DNA of 64,000 nucleotides from Azovibrio restrictus (GCA_029255605.1 JANLJF010000016.1:39834-103833); one strand, 5' to 3'. Positions 9,027-19,300 are shown, numbered from the stretch's first letter. The notes: generated by a model from the letters alone, not told the origin. Numbers and translations: made by a program.

Positions 9027-9518
9027 TTAAACATTCAATGAAACTGAATTGTTTGGCACCTTACTGAAAAGCGATTCGATCTGCCGGTACCGGTAGTCAA
9101 ATATACCTTCTAATTGGCGTTTCAGGAAAAGGCGGTGCGCCAGGTCGCCAATAAAATACAATGGCAGGCGATAATGCACCAGGTCGGTCATCCACACGCC
9201 TTCCGCCGTTGCTTCAAAATAGTGCTGGTGATGCCACAGGCTGTAAGGCCCTATGCGTTGCTCATCCACAAATCTCTTATGGTGTTCTACATGGGTTATT
9301 TCTGTCATCCAGTACAATGGAATACCTAATATGGGCGATACCTTGTAGGTGATGATTTGCCCGGCATAGATGCCATGTTTTGAAGACCCGGATGTGATGC
9401 GGAAGTTCATATAAGACGGCGTAATGGCAGCCAGGTTATCGGGGCTGGAAAAGAAAGCCCACAATTCTTCCATACTGCTATGTATCAGTTGCTTTCGCTC
9501 TATTTTATATACGGCCAT
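9027..9518 (-). CDS. SRPBCC (START/polyketide-cyclase-like) family protein
   Basis: HSSMEELWAFFSSPDNLAAITPSYMNFRI…LVHYRLPLYFIGDLAHRLFLKRQLEGIFDYR. Confidence 0.85.
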   Translation of the reverse strand: MAVYKIERKQLIHSSMEELWAFFSSPDNLAAITPSYMNFRITSGSSKHGIYAGQIITYKVSPILGIPLYWMTEITHVEHHKRFVDEQRIGPYSLWHHQHYFEATAEGVWMTDLVHYRLPLYFIGDLAHRLFLKRQLEGIFDYRYRQIESLFSKVPNNSVSLNV

Positions 9519-9619
9519 GATAATGAAACAATTAAAGCACCATAATGTTTAATGCTACCATAGAGATATACAATAAGCATCGTGCCTGCAAAACAACGTA
9601 ACTTCGGTAAGAGGTTTTT

Positions 9620-10714
9620 ATGAAAGGGATATTATTTACGAAATTTGAGGAAGGGGATAAGCGTACACCATTTCAGAAGTTGCTGGATATTTTTATGGAG
9701 TTGCTGCAATATACCAACGGCGACCCTTCCGAAGCACTGGACTGGTTGACGCAACTGGATGCGCAGTACCATCTTACAGGTGATGATTACGGCATAGGCG
9801 ATTTTATAGAAGACCTGAAACAAAATGGTTACCTGAAAGAAACAGAAGAAACAGGTGCCTACAAGATAACTGCCAAGTCGGAACAAAGCATCCGCAAGCG
9901 CTCGCTCGATGAGATATTTGGCAAGCTGAAGAAAACCAAACAGGGCAACCACCATACTTTTAAAAGCGGGCAGGGCGATGAACTGAACCCCGAAACCCGC
10001 CCCTATGAATTTGGCGATGCGCTGGAAGCTATAGACTATACCGGCAGCCTCAAGAATTCATTTGTAAACCACGGCATAGATGGCTTCACAATGAAGCAGG
10101 ATGACCTTGAAATTCATGAGATGGATTTCAAGACACAAACCTCTACCGTGCTGATGATAGATATCTCTCACTCCATGATATTGTACGGCGAAGACCGTAT
10201 CACCCCTGCCAAGCGGGTGGCTATGGCATTGAGCGAGCTGATAACCACACGCTATCCTAAAGACACGCTGGATATTGTAGTATTTGGCAATGATGCCTGG
10301 CAGATAGAAATGAAAGACCTGCCTTACCTGCAGGTAGGGCCTTATCATACCAATACGGTAGCGGGACTGGAACTGGCAATGGATATACTACGCCGCCGCA
10401 AAAACCCCAATAAGCAGGTGTTTATGATAACGGATGGCAAGCCTACCTGCCTGAAAGTGGGCAACAAATATTACAAGAACAGCTTTGGTATAGATAGTAA
10501 GATACTGAACCGCACGCTGAACCTGGCGGGGCAAATGCGCAGGCTCAAGATACCTGTCATCACCTTTATGATAGCCAACGACCCTTACCTGCAATCGTTC
10601 GTACGCAACTTTACAGAGGTAAATAATGGCAAGGCGTTCTATTCCTCGCTCGATGGTTTGGGCCAGTTTATATTTGAAGATTACGAGCGCAATAAGCGCA
10701 AGCGCGTCAGGTAG
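9620..10714 (+). CDS. von Willebrand factor A (VWA) domain protein
   Basis: MIDAS DISHS (DxSxS) in TVLMIDISHSMILYGEDRITPAKRVAMAL and FMITDGKPT. Confidence 0.85.
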   Translation: MKGILFTKFEEGDKRTPFQKLLDIFMELLQYTNGDPSEALDWLTQLDAQYHLTGDDYGIGDFIEDLKQNGYLKETEETGAYKITAKSEQSIRKRSLDEIFGKLKKTKQGNHHTFKSGQGDELNPETRPYEFGDALEAIDYTGSLKNSFVNHGIDGFTMKQDDLEIHEMDFKTQTSTVLMIDISHSMILYGEDRITPAKRVAMALSELITTRYPKDTLDIVVFGNDAWQIEMKDLPYLQVGPYHTNTVAGLELAMDILRRRKNPNKQVFMITDGKPTCLKVGNKYYKNSFGIDSKILNRTLNLAGQMRRLKIPVITFMIANDPYLQSFVRNFTEVNNGKAFYSSLDGLGQFIFEDYERNKRKRVR

Positions 10715-10720
10715 CGGTTA

Positions 10721-11431
10721 TCAGCTTACCAGCGTACCCAGCGATTTGCCTTCAATCACACTTTGCAGGTTGCCCGGTGTGTTCATATCAAACACGATGA
10801 TGGGCAGGTTATTTTCCTGGCACAATGTGAAGGCGGTCATATCCATCACCTTCAGGCCTTGGCTGATAACCTCTGAAAAGGTAAGTTTTTCGAAGCGTTT
10901 AGCGGTTGGGTCTTTTTCAGGGTCGGCAGTATAGATGCCATCTACACGTGTACCTTTCAATATCACATCGGCATTTATTTCTATAGCTCTTAGTGAGCCG
11001 GCAGTATCTGTAGTGAAGTATGGATTACCCGTACCTGCGCCGAAGATAACTACACGGCCTTTTTCCAGGTGGCGGATGGCACGGCGGCGGATGTAAGGCT
11101 CTGCTACCTGCTCCATTTTTATAGCGCTTTGCAGGCGTGTTTTAACGCCTATCTTTTCCAGCGATGCCTGCAGTGCCATACCGTTGATAACGGTGGCCAG
11201 CATGCCCATATAGTCGCCCTGCGCACGCTCGATGCCGGTTTCAGCCTCGTTCATACCGCGATATATATTACCGCCGCCTATAACTACGGCTACCTGCACG
11301 CCCAGGTCGCTGATGGCCTTTATATCAATAGCATACTGCTCCAGCATTTTCGGATCGAGCCCATAGCTGCGGTCACCCATTAAAGATTCACCAGATAATT
11401 TCAGCAGCACTCTATTGTATTTAGGAAGCAT
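10721..11431 (-). CDS. pyrH: UMP kinase
   Basis: [15 protein letters not shown]…[11 protein letters not shown]…[16 protein letters not shown]…[20 protein letters not shown]. Confidence 0.97.
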   Translation of the reverse strand: MLPKYNRVLLKLSGESLMGDRSYGLDPKMLEQYAIDIKAISDLGVQVAVVIGGGNIYRGMNEAETGIERAQGDYMGMLATVINGMALQASLEKIGVKTRLQSAIKMEQVAEPYIRRRAIRHLEKGRVVIFGAGTGNPYFTTDTAGSLRAIEINADVILKGTRVDGIYTADPEKDPTAKRFEKLTFSEVISQGLKVMDMTAFTLCQENNLPIIVFDMNTPGNLQSVIEGKSLGTLVS

Positions 11432-11491
11432 TTTGGAAGGCTATAATTTGCTGCAAAGAAAGAAAATAAATTCCTAAAATGGTACATAGGT

Positions 11492-13291
11492 TTAATCCTT
11501 AAATGACCAGACTTCCATGTGTTTCACCAGCAACCATTTGTCGCTGCCGGGGTTCTTCAGGTAGATGTCCACTTTTCGGGCTTCGTCGTAGGCAATGCTT
11601 ACATCAAAGGAAAAATCTTTGGTCTCGTTATCATTCAGGAAGCGGTGTATGCGCAGCATCCGTGTGCGCAACACATTATTGTCTTTATCCAAAAACTGGG
11701 CGGTAAACTGCGGCATTTTCCATTGTGTCCACTCTTTACCGCCGGTGCTGATGGTGGCCTTTATCCTGAGCCAGTTGGCCGCATTTTTATCTACCGGCAA
11801 GCTGAACTTATTACTGAATTCCATACCGCTGCCGATGTAGAATGAGTCTTCAGGATGGATATCCGTATTGAAGTCGTGGGTGTAGATTAGCTTCAGGTTT
11901 TCAGGGGTGCCTGAAAAAAGCTCGTCTGTATCTTTCAGCTTTTCCACTTCATCCCTGTTCTCAATATGCCAGCGGCCTACCACGCGCCAGTAATAGGCAC
12001 GGCTCATGCCGTCAGAATCGTACAGCCCTGGTGCCGCATGGGCGTTCACCGTAAACCATACATTGACATAGCAGAACAGTATGATGAAAGGCGTGAGCAT
12101 CCACCTCAACACTTTACGTTCTGCCAGTTGCTGTAGCAGGTAGCCCAGCGGTAAGAACATAAAAGGATAGCTCTGTATCATAGCCCTGCCACCAGTGCCA
12201 CCATACCACCATATATCCCATGCAGATACAATATACAGGTTCAGCAGGCAGAAGGACAGGATGGCTACTTTGTTGCGCCCCCGCTTCAGGAAGGGGATAA
12301 TGCCTATCAAAGAAAAGAGCATGACAGGTGTATAGGTAAGCCAGCCGCTGCGTGCGCTCAATGTATAGTCGAACAGGTGCGGATGCAGCCATGAAAAGGT
12401 CTTGTCGCTGCCATAGCTGTATACCAGCCAGTGGCTACTGGCATATTTCCAGTATATGAGTTGTATGCTGCCGATGAGTATAACGCATACGACGGCTACC
12501 GTTAGTTTGGATAAGTGCGTTTTGAAAAACAGTATCTTCCCCTTGATAGCTGTAGCAGATATAGACTCCATATCCCATAGCAAGGGTATCAGCGCGCATA
12601 TCATTTCAGAAGGGCGGATGAGTATGGCAAGGCCGCATAATACACCTATGGCTATCGCATATTTATAATCAGGCTTCTTATAGAAGCGGATGACACACAG
12701 CAACAGCAGGGCATAGAGTGTAAACAACCAGGCATGCGTTTGTGCACCATCTATAGCCGAGTAGTTAAGATAGTTGCTACCAATGACCAGTATGAGCAGC
12801 AGAATGGCCGTTACCTTATCTGAAAAATAATGGAGCAGCACCCTTCTGTATAGCCACACGCCCAGCAGCGATATGAGCAGGCTGCCTACCTGCATGGCAA
12901 ACTGGTAGGGCTTTGAAAACCCATCGGCTGGGTAACCTAACGGTTCTGCAGAAAGATGTGCGATGGTAAATAACGGCAGGTACATGAACGCCATACCGCT
13001 GGAATAGGTCATTACGCAACTGCCATCTGCCGCACGGGTAAACTGCATGATCTCAGGAGTAGGCTCATACTTCTGTCGTATGCTATCTGCAAAGGATTGG
13101 TACTTGAGGTCTTTATAGATAAAGATAGAAGGCAGGTACCAGTAATAACCGCTTACATCCCAGCCTATAGCTGCTTCGCCCTGCCGCTTATCCCATTTGG
13201 GATAAAAGATGAAACAGCAATACAGCATTACAGTGGTGCAGAGCAAGTAAGCTATTTTCGATAGCATATAGATAGATAGGTTAGGCAACAT
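11492..13291 (-). CDS. Multi-pass membrane protein, glycosyltransferase-family-39-like
   Basis: Many hydrophobic segments, GLAILIRPSEMICALIPLLW, SGWLTYTPVMLFSLIG. Start moved to 13291 because the 13303 ATG lies within the gcvT terminator hairpin. Confidence 0.65.
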   Translation of the reverse strand: MLPNLSIYMLSKIAYLLCTTVMLYCCFIFYPKWDKRQGEAAIGWDVSGYYWYLPSIFIYKDLKYQSFADSIRQKYEPTPEIMQFTRAADGSCVMTYSSGMAFMYLPLFTIAHLSAEPLGYPADGFSKPYQFAMQVGSLLISLLGVWLYRRVLLHYFSDKVTAILLLILVIGSNYLNYSAIDGAQTHAWLFTLYALLLLCVIRFYKKPDYKYAIAIGVLCGLAILIRPSEMICALIPLLWDMESISATAIKGKILFFKTHLSKLTVAVVCVILIGSIQLIYWKYASSHWLVYSYGSDKTFSWLHPHLFDYTLSARSGWLTYTPVMLFSLIGIIPFLKRGRNKVAILSFCLLNLYIVSAWDIWWYGGTGGRAMIQSYPFMFLPLGYLLQQLAERKVLRWMLTPFIILFCYVNVWFTVNAHAAPGLYDSDGMSRAYYWRVVGRWHIENRDEVEKLKDTDELFSGTPENLKLIYTHDFNTDIHPEDSFYIGSGMEFSNKFSLPVDKNAANWLRIKATISTGGKEWTQWKMPQFTAQFLDKDNNVLRTRMLRIHRFLNDNETKDFSFDVSIAYDEARKVDIYLKNPGSDKWLLVKHMEVWSFKD

Positions 13292-13294
13292 GAA

Positions 13295-13322
13295 AATAGC
13301 CATTCAAATCTGAATGGCTATT
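13295..13322. terminator. Perfect 12-bp hairpin AATAGCCATTCA-AATC-TGAATGGCTATT
   Basis: Seen directly, between 11492-13291 and gcvT (both minus strand). Confidence 0.75.
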
Positions 13323-13349
13323 CATTTACTGTCTGTGCAGTGTCATTTT

Positions 13350-14435
13350 TTATGCGAAAGGCATTTTTACTACCTGTGCCTTCAGTGCTTTGTCGCGAAC
13401 GATAACAAACACATCCGAACCTTCGGCAGCAAAGTCTTTGCGCACATAGGCCATACCTATAGCCTTGCTCAGGCTTGGTGCCTGTGTGCCCGATGTGATG
13501 TAGCCTATCTCTTCGCCTTCTGCATCCTGTATTTTATAGCCATGGCGGGGAATGCCTTTGTCTATCATTTCGAGGCCTACCAGCTTGCGGGTTACGCCTT
13601 CTGCTTTTTGTTTTTCCAATATCTCCCTGGCTGTAAAGTCTTTAGTGAACTTAGTGATCCAACCCAGGCCGGCTTCCAGCGGGTTGGTAGTATCATCTAT
13701 ATCATTGCCATACAATGCAAAGCCCATTTCCAGGCGTAGGGTATCGCGGGCCGCCAGGCCTATTGGCTTCATGCCGCCTGCTGCACCGGCTTCAAATATT
13801 TTGTTCCAGATTGTTTCGGCATTGTTGTCTTTATCTTCAAAATATATTTCAACACCACCGGCACCGGTATAACCTGTAGCGCTTACTATTACGTTTTCGA
13901 TGCCTGCAAATGTGCCTTTTGTAAAGGTGTAATATTTCAGGTTGGTGATGTCCATATCCGTAAGCGGCTGCAGGTACTGCACTGCCTTAGGGCCCTGTAC
14001 GGCCAGCAGGCCTGTTTTGTCAGATATGTTGTGCATTTCCACACCATCTGTATTGTGCTTGCTTATCCAGTTCCAGTCTTTTTCTATATTCGATGCATTC
14101 ACCACCAGCATATAGCTTTCATTCTGTTTCAGGCAGTACACCAGCAGGTCATCTACGATACCACCATTCTCATTAGGCAGGCAAGAGTATTGAGCTTTAC
14201 CATCCGTCAGTTTGCTGGCATCGTTGCTGGTAACACGCTGTATCAGGTCCAGTGCTTTAGGGCCTTTCAGGATAAATTCGCCCATATGGCTTACATCAAA
14301 TACACCGGCATTGCTGCGCACCGTGTGGTGCTCTTCATTGATGCCGCTGTAAGAGATAGGCATGTTGTAGCCAGCGAACTCTGCCATTTTAGCGCCCAGC
14401 GCTATATGCTTTTGTGTGAATGGTGTATTTTTCAT
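13350..14435 (-). CDS. gcvT: Glycine cleavage system aminomethyltransferase (T protein)
   Basis: [65 protein letters not shown]. Confidence 0.97.
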   Translation of the reverse strand: MKNTPFTQKHIALGAKMAEFAGYNMPISYSGINEEHHTVRSNAGVFDVSHMGEFILKGPKALDLIQRVTSNDASKLTDGKAQYSCLPNENGGIVDDLLVYCLKQNESYMLVVNASNIEKDWNWISKHNTDGVEMHNISDKTGLLAVQGPKAVQYLQPLTDMDITNLKYYTFTKGTFAGIENVIVSATGYTGAGGVEIYFEDKDNNAETIWNKIFEAGAAGGMKPIGLAARDTLRLEMGFALYGNDIDDTTNPLEAGLGWITKFTKDFTAREILEKQKAEGVTRKLVGLEMIDKGIPRHGYKIQDAEGEEIGYITSGTQAPSLSKAIGMAYVRKDFAAEGSDVFVIVRDKALKAQVVKMPFA

Positions 14436-14758
14436 TAACAGTTGGTTATGTATATGATTTTGCGGGCAAAGATAACAGTTTGTTGTGTTTTGTTGTGAAA
14501 TACTGATTTTTCCTGATTCTATATATCTGGTAAACTATAATTGTTCCGGATTGTTCCGGTTTTACGGGAATCAATTTTTCGGTTCCCGGTAGGTTTATAG
14601 ACTTTATTCATTTGCCTGAGGTTTCTGCCGGTGTGGTGTACGAAAACGTACCGTCTAAAACACTTAGCTTTACGAATATTGAGCTATTATTAACGTATGA
14701 ACGCTGAATAATACAATAGCAAATTTACAATAATATACTGAGTACATAAAATATACTT

Positions 14759-15376
14759 ATGCCTGCCGAAACAAGCCTGCCTGCGTATCATGAACATCTA
14801 TCGAAAGATAAAAAGCTGGCACCCCTTGTGGCCGCATTCCCCGACCTGCAACTGAAACGAAGAAAGAACATATGCCTGTATCTATGCGCGGCCATTATGA
14901 GCCAGCAGCTATCTACCAAGGTGGCCGATGTGATCTATAAACGCTTCCTGGCACTATATGACGACAAAGAGCCTACGCCCGAACAGATTGTGGCGACACC
15001 CCCTGCAACCTTGCGCGGCATAGGGCTTTCCAATGCAAAAGTGAGCTATGTGCAGAATGTAGCACAATATGCCATAGATAATGGCATGGATGATAAGAAG
15101 CTATATAAGATGAGCAATGAGGAAGTGATGGACTTCCTGCTGCCTATAAAAGGTGTGGGCAGGTGGACGGTGGAGATGCTACTGATGTTTGCCCTGGGTA
15201 GGGAGGACGTGTTTGCCATAGATGACCTGGGCATACAGCAGGGCATGATAAAGCTATATAAGCTGGATGCTACCGATAAAAAGAAACTGAAAGAAAAGAT
15301 GCTGAAAATATCGGCTAAATGGAGCCCCTACCGCACCTACGCCTGCATGATGCTGTGGCGCTGGAAGGATAATTAA
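14759..15376 (+). CDS. DNA-3-methyladenine glycosylase 2 family protein (HhH-GPD)
   Basis: AAIMSQQLSTKVADVIYKRF…LPIKGVGRWTVEMLLMFALGREDVFAIDDLGIQQG (HhH + catalytic Asp). Confidence 0.93.
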   Translation: MPAETSLPAYHEHLSKDKKLAPLVAAFPDLQLKRRKNICLYLCAAIMSQQLSTKVADVIYKRFLALYDDKEPTPEQIVATPPATLRGIGLSNAKVSYVQNVAQYAIDNGMDDKKLYKMSNEEVMDFLLPIKGVGRWTVEMLLMFALGREDVFAIDDLGIQQGMIKLYKLDATDKKKLKEKMLKISAKWSPYRTYACMMLWRWKDN

Positions 15377-15406
15377 GAAAGGCAGCCTAAGCTGCCTTTC
15401 TTAATT
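15371..15406. terminator. Bidirectional terminator: AATTAAGAAAGGCAGC-CTAA-GCTGCCTTTCTTAATT (16-bp perfect arms)
   Basis: Seen directly; overlaps the stop codon of the glycosylase gene. Confidence 0.9.
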
Positions 15407-15430
15407 ATGATAAAGTAATAATGCATGCTT

Positions 15431-16039
15431 TTATAGCTTGTTTACTTTAATAGTTTTAGTATTTACACCATCGGTATATTTTACCAGGTACAGCCCCGGT
15501 GCCATGCCGGAAAGATTAACATGGGCATAGCGGCCGAATGTATTGGTTTGCGCTACTACAGAGCCTAACAGCGAAGTGACGATGATATTTCCCCTGCCAT
15601 TGTATTGCTCGGGCAGTACGATGTTCAGCTTATCAGTAGTAGGATTAGGATATGCTGTTATGGTAAACTCAGGTTGTTTGGTAACCGTGTTGACACTAGA
15701 TGGATCGGGCGTAGCGAAAGATTCACATACCCAGGCGGACGTGCCCGAAGAACAAATGGCCCGCACACAAAAGTAATAAGTATGATTGGGGTCTAACCCT
15801 TGCAGCGATACTGCATTGCTGGTAGTGTAAGTGCCGGGTGTTTGCTGCGGATTAGGGGGTGTCAGTGATACAAAATATTCGTACTGGATAATATCAGAAA
15901 TAGCACTCCACGAAACGGTAGCAGATGTAGGTGCGGGTACTTTATTGAAGTTTGTTATCTCGCATTGTGCAAAGGCACTAAACGATGAAAAAATAAGAGC
16001 AATGACAGCAAGTGTGGTAGTGCGTAAAGAAAAGTTCAT
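15431..16039 (-). CDS. Secreted fibronectin type III protein with T9SS C-terminal sorting domain
   Basis: Signal peptide; FN3 (APTSATVSWSAISDIIQYEYFVS); FTITAYPNPTTDKLNIVLP…GLYLVKYTDGVNTKTIKVNKL. Confidence 0.88.
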   Translation of the reverse strand: MNFSLRTTTLAVIALIFSSFSAFAQCEITNFNKVPAPTSATVSWSAISDIIQYEYFVSLTPPNPQQTPGTYTTSNAVSLQGLDPNHTYYFCVRAICSSGTSAWVCESFATPDPSSVNTVTKQPEFTITAYPNPTTDKLNIVLPEQYNGRGNIIVTSLLGSVVAQTNTFGRYAHVNLSGMAPGLYLVKYTDGVNTKTIKVNKL

Positions 16040-16071
16040 AAGCTTAGGTTTTAGAACTCCTAATATACTAA

Positions 16072-16935
16072 TTATTTCTTATGAATCCTGCTTGTTTCCA
16101 TTTGCCCGTTATGCAGGTAGCGTAACAGGTAGAGCCCGGCGGGTAAATCGCTTATATCCATCTGTGTTTCTTCAGGCATATGGTTACCTGCCCATACCCT
16201 GCTGCCCATAGCGTTCACTACTTCCAGCATGCCGCCGGCATGGGTAAAGCTGAGATAGAGCGTATTGGTAGCGGGGTTTGGATATGCTTTGAAGAGGCCT
16301 CCGTTTTGCTGCACCTGCGCTATGCCTACGGAATAAGCACTGAAGAACATATGTACGGGCGACCATGGTGAGAAAACACCACTACCGCAATCGGTACGTA
16401 CAAAGACATGATACATCTGTGCCGGTAACAGGCTGCGGACAATCAATCCATTGGTATCAATAGGTGTACCGGCATCGGCAGCTGTGGGCACATCGGCAGA
16501 GGTATCTACGATGTATTGATAGTTGGCATTGGGTGCTACAGCGGTCCAGCTGATAACGGCCGTATCAGCACCTATATTGGTAACATTTATAGTGCCCGGC
16601 ATGCCGCAGGGCGTAGAAAAATTGAGGGAAACCCAGGGGGTGAATGTACTACCGCCACAATCGGTACGGTGCCATGCCGTGTGTGCAATGCCCGGGGTCA
16701 GTCCGCCAACGCCCACAGTAAGAGAGCCGGTAGAAGTACCTGTGGCAGGTTGCGGTGCAGTAGCAGGCAATACCGCATATTCATATACGCCCGCACCGGC
16801 ACTTCCCCATGCCAGGGTAACACTATCGGCATGGACATCCAATATAGAAGGAACGGCAGGGGTACACTGTGCGTGTGTACGAACAGTAGTGAAAACGGTA
16901 AGCAGGGTACAGGCAACAAGTATTTTTTTATTCAT
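16072..16935 (-). CDS. Secreted two-FN3 protein with T9SS C-terminal sorting domain
   Basis: FN3-like repeats; GGLFKAYPNPATNTLYLSF…DISDLPAGLYLLRYLHNGQMETSRIHKK. Confidence 0.88.
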   Translation of the reverse strand: MNKKILVACTLLTVFTTVRTHAQCTPAVPSILDVHADSVTLAWGSAGAGVYEYAVLPATAPQPATGTSTGSLTVGVGGLTPGIAHTAWHRTDCGGSTFTPWVSLNFSTPCGMPGTINVTNIGADTAVISWTAVAPNANYQYIVDTSADVPTAADAGTPIDTNGLIVRSLLPAQMYHVFVRTDCGSGVFSPWSPVHMFFSAYSVGIAQVQQNGGLFKAYPNPATNTLYLSFTHAGGMLEVVNAMGSRVWAGNHMPEETQMDISDLPAGLYLLRYLHNGQMETSRIHKK

Positions 16936-17060
16936 GCTATCGGCTTTGATACTAAGATAAGGTAAAGCGCAGATATAGTAATTTTCAATCGGTTATGAGT
17001 GGTAAAAGATTGATAATCGTGTTTTTCGGCTGTAAATGCTATTTTTATAACTAAGGCATT

Positions 17061-19286
17061 ATGAATCATCTACCACATTTAATACAGGATCTCGGGCTGG
17101 TGCTGATAGTTGCCGGTGTTACTACTTTGATTTTTAAATGGCTGAAACAGCCTGTAGTACTAGGCTATATATTGGCCGGGCTATTGGTGAGCCCTAATTT
17201 CCCTTTGTTCCCTACCATTACGGAACTGGCCAATATACGTGTATGGGCAGATATAGGGGTCATATTCCTGCTTTTTACGCTGGGGTTGGAGTTTAGTTTT
17301 AAAAAACTGCTACGTGTAGGGGGCGCATCATCTGTCACCGCCATCATTGAAGTATCGGCAATGCTGGGTATCGGCTTCCTGCTGGGTAAGCTGATGGGCT
17401 GGCCCGTGATGGATTGCATCTTCCTTGGTGGTATCCTTTCTGTGGCATCTACCACTATCATCCTGCGCTCGTTTGACGAGCTGGGCATGAAGGGCAAGAA
17501 ATTTGCAGAGCTGGTGTTTGGGGTATTGATAATAGAAGACCTGGTGGCCGTGGTATTGCTGGTATTGCTTTCTACCATTGCCGTAAGCCGGGAATTTGCC
17601 GGTACGGAAATGTTGCTTTCGGTACTGAAGCTGGCCTTCTTCCTCATATTATGGTTTGTGGCAGGTATCTTCTTTATACCATCGTTCCTGAGCAAAGTGC
17701 AAAAGCACCTGAATGATGAAACCATGCTGGTGCTGGCCATAGGCATGTGCCTGATGATGGTGATACTGGCATCGGTAGCCGGCTTTTCACCGGCACTGGG
17801 GGCTTTTATCATGGGTTCGATACTGGCAGAAACAACGCAGGCCGAACGTATAGAACATATCATAAAACCGGTGAAAGACCTGTTTGGTGCCGTATTCTTT
17901 GTATCGGTGGGCATGCTGATAGAGCCTAAGATACTGACAAGCTATGCGGGGCCTATACTTATTATAACCGTGGTATTTGTAATAGCCAAGGTGCTGCACG
18001 TAACGCTGGGGGCCGTGATATCGGGCCAGCCGCTGAAGCGGGCGATATATGCCGGTATGAGCATGGGGCAGATAGGTGAGTTTTCCTTCATCATTGCTAC
18101 ACTGGGGGTAACGCTGGGTGTTACCAGTAGCTTCCTGTATCCTATAGCGGTGGCTATATCTGCCATCACTACCTTCCTGACGCCATATATGATAAAGATG
18201 GCGGAGCCATTGTATGTGAAAGTGGAGAAGGTATTGCCGGTAAGGTGGCGTAAATCGCTGGAACGATACAGCTCGGGCGCGCAAGCCATCACTGCAGCCA
18301 GCGACTGGCGCAAAGTGCTGCAGTCGCTTATTATCATTGTTTCGGTTACCTCTTTAGTGATACCGGGTATTATTTTCCTGTTTGCGCGCTATGTATCGCC
18401 CTGGGTAGAGCATCATGTTTCTAGCGGAGTGCTGGGTGCCACCATAACGGCGCTAAGCTGCCTGCTGGTATTATCGCCTTTCCTATGGTTGCTGGTATTG
18501 AAGAAAACACAACCGCTGGCTTACAGCAACCTGTGGGGTAATAAACGGTACCGCGGGCCGCTGCTGCTGCTGCGCCTACTGCGTACAGGGCTTGCTGTTA
18601 TTTTCATCAGTATTATGATGCTGAGCTTCTTCCCCGTATATATGGCAATAGGTGGCGTACTGGTCTTGGTAGGGCTTGCTGCCATCTTCTCGAAAAGAAT
18701 ACATGCCTTTTATATAAAACTGGAAGACCGTTTCCTGCAAAACCTGAACAAACGGGAGCTGCATGAAGCAAAAGTGAACCTGCGCGAGCTGGCACCCTGG
18801 GATGCACACATTGCCCGCTATACCTTCCCTGCAGGGTCGGCATGCACGGGCAAGACACTGGAAGAACTGGGACTACGCGAGCAGCTGGGTATTAATATAG
18901 CCATGATAAGACGTGGCGATATTTACAGCATACCGGCACCGGGCAGGTACGAAAGGCTATACCCCGGCGATCAGCTATTTGTAATAGGTACGGATGAACA
19001 ATTGGAGCAATTCAAACAATATATAGAACCGAAAGAAGGCAGTGTGGCGCAGGTGATGGAAACGCACGATGTAGTACTGAAGCGCCTGAAAGTTAAAGAA
19101 AGCTCTGAATGGCTGGGTAAGACCATACGCGAAAGCGGCATACGTGAGCGCACCAACGGGCTGGTAGTAGGCATAGAGCGTGGTGGTAAGCGTATACTGA
19201 ACCCTGAATCGGTTATGACCTTTGAACAAGATGATAATATATGGCTGGTAGGCGATGCGGAACTGATAGCCAAGGTGGCATTGTAA
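17061..19286 (+). CDS. CPA2-family monovalent cation:proton antiporter with C-terminal TrkA-C (RCK_C) domains
   Basis: KQPVVLGYILAGLLVSP; ADIGVIFLLFTLGLEFS; two C-terminal GKTLEELGLREQLGINIAMIRRG / GKTIRESGIRERTNGLVVGIERGGK modules. Confidence 0.93.
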   Translation: MNHLPHLIQDLGLVLIVAGVTTLIFKWLKQPVVLGYILAGLLVSPNFPLFPTITELANIRVWADIGVIFLLFTLGLEFSFKKLLRVGGASSVTAIIEVSAMLGIGFLLGKLMGWPVMDCIFLGGILSVASTTIILRSFDELGMKGKKFAELVFGVLIIEDLVAVVLLVLLSTIAVSREFAGTEMLLSVLKLAFFLILWFVAGIFFIPSFLSKVQKHLNDETMLVLAIGMCLMMVILASVAGFSPALGAFIMGSILAETTQAERIEHIIKPVKDLFGAVFFVSVGMLIEPKILTSYAGPILIITVVFVIAKVLHVTLGAVISGQPLKRAIYAGMSMGQIGEFSFIIATLGVTLGVTSSFLYPIAVAISAITTFLTPYMIKMAEPLYVKVEKVLPVRWRKSLERYSSGAQAITAASDWRKVLQSLIIIVSVTSLVIPGIIFLFARYVSPWVEHHVSSGVLGATITALSCLLVLSPFLWLLVLKKTQPLAYSNLWGNKRYRGPLLLLRLLRTGLAVIFISIMMLSFFPVYMAIGGVLVLVGLAAIFSKRIHAFYIKLEDRFLQNLNKRELHEAKVNLRELAPWDAHIARYTFPAGSACTGKTLEELGLREQLGINIAMIRRGDIYSIPAPGRYERLYPGDQLFVIGTDEQLEQFKQYIEPKEGSVAQVMETHDVVLKRLKVKESSEWLGKTIRESGIRERTNGLVVGIERGGKRILNPESVMTFEQDDNIWLVGDAELIAKVAL

Positions 19287-19300
19287 AGACCTAGCACAAA

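Noticed and set aside
17165-18337. Several minus-strand ORFs (249, 165, 131 aa) inside the CPA2 antiporter gene
   Set aside because: Fully overlapped by a clearly coding antiporter; no domain signature.
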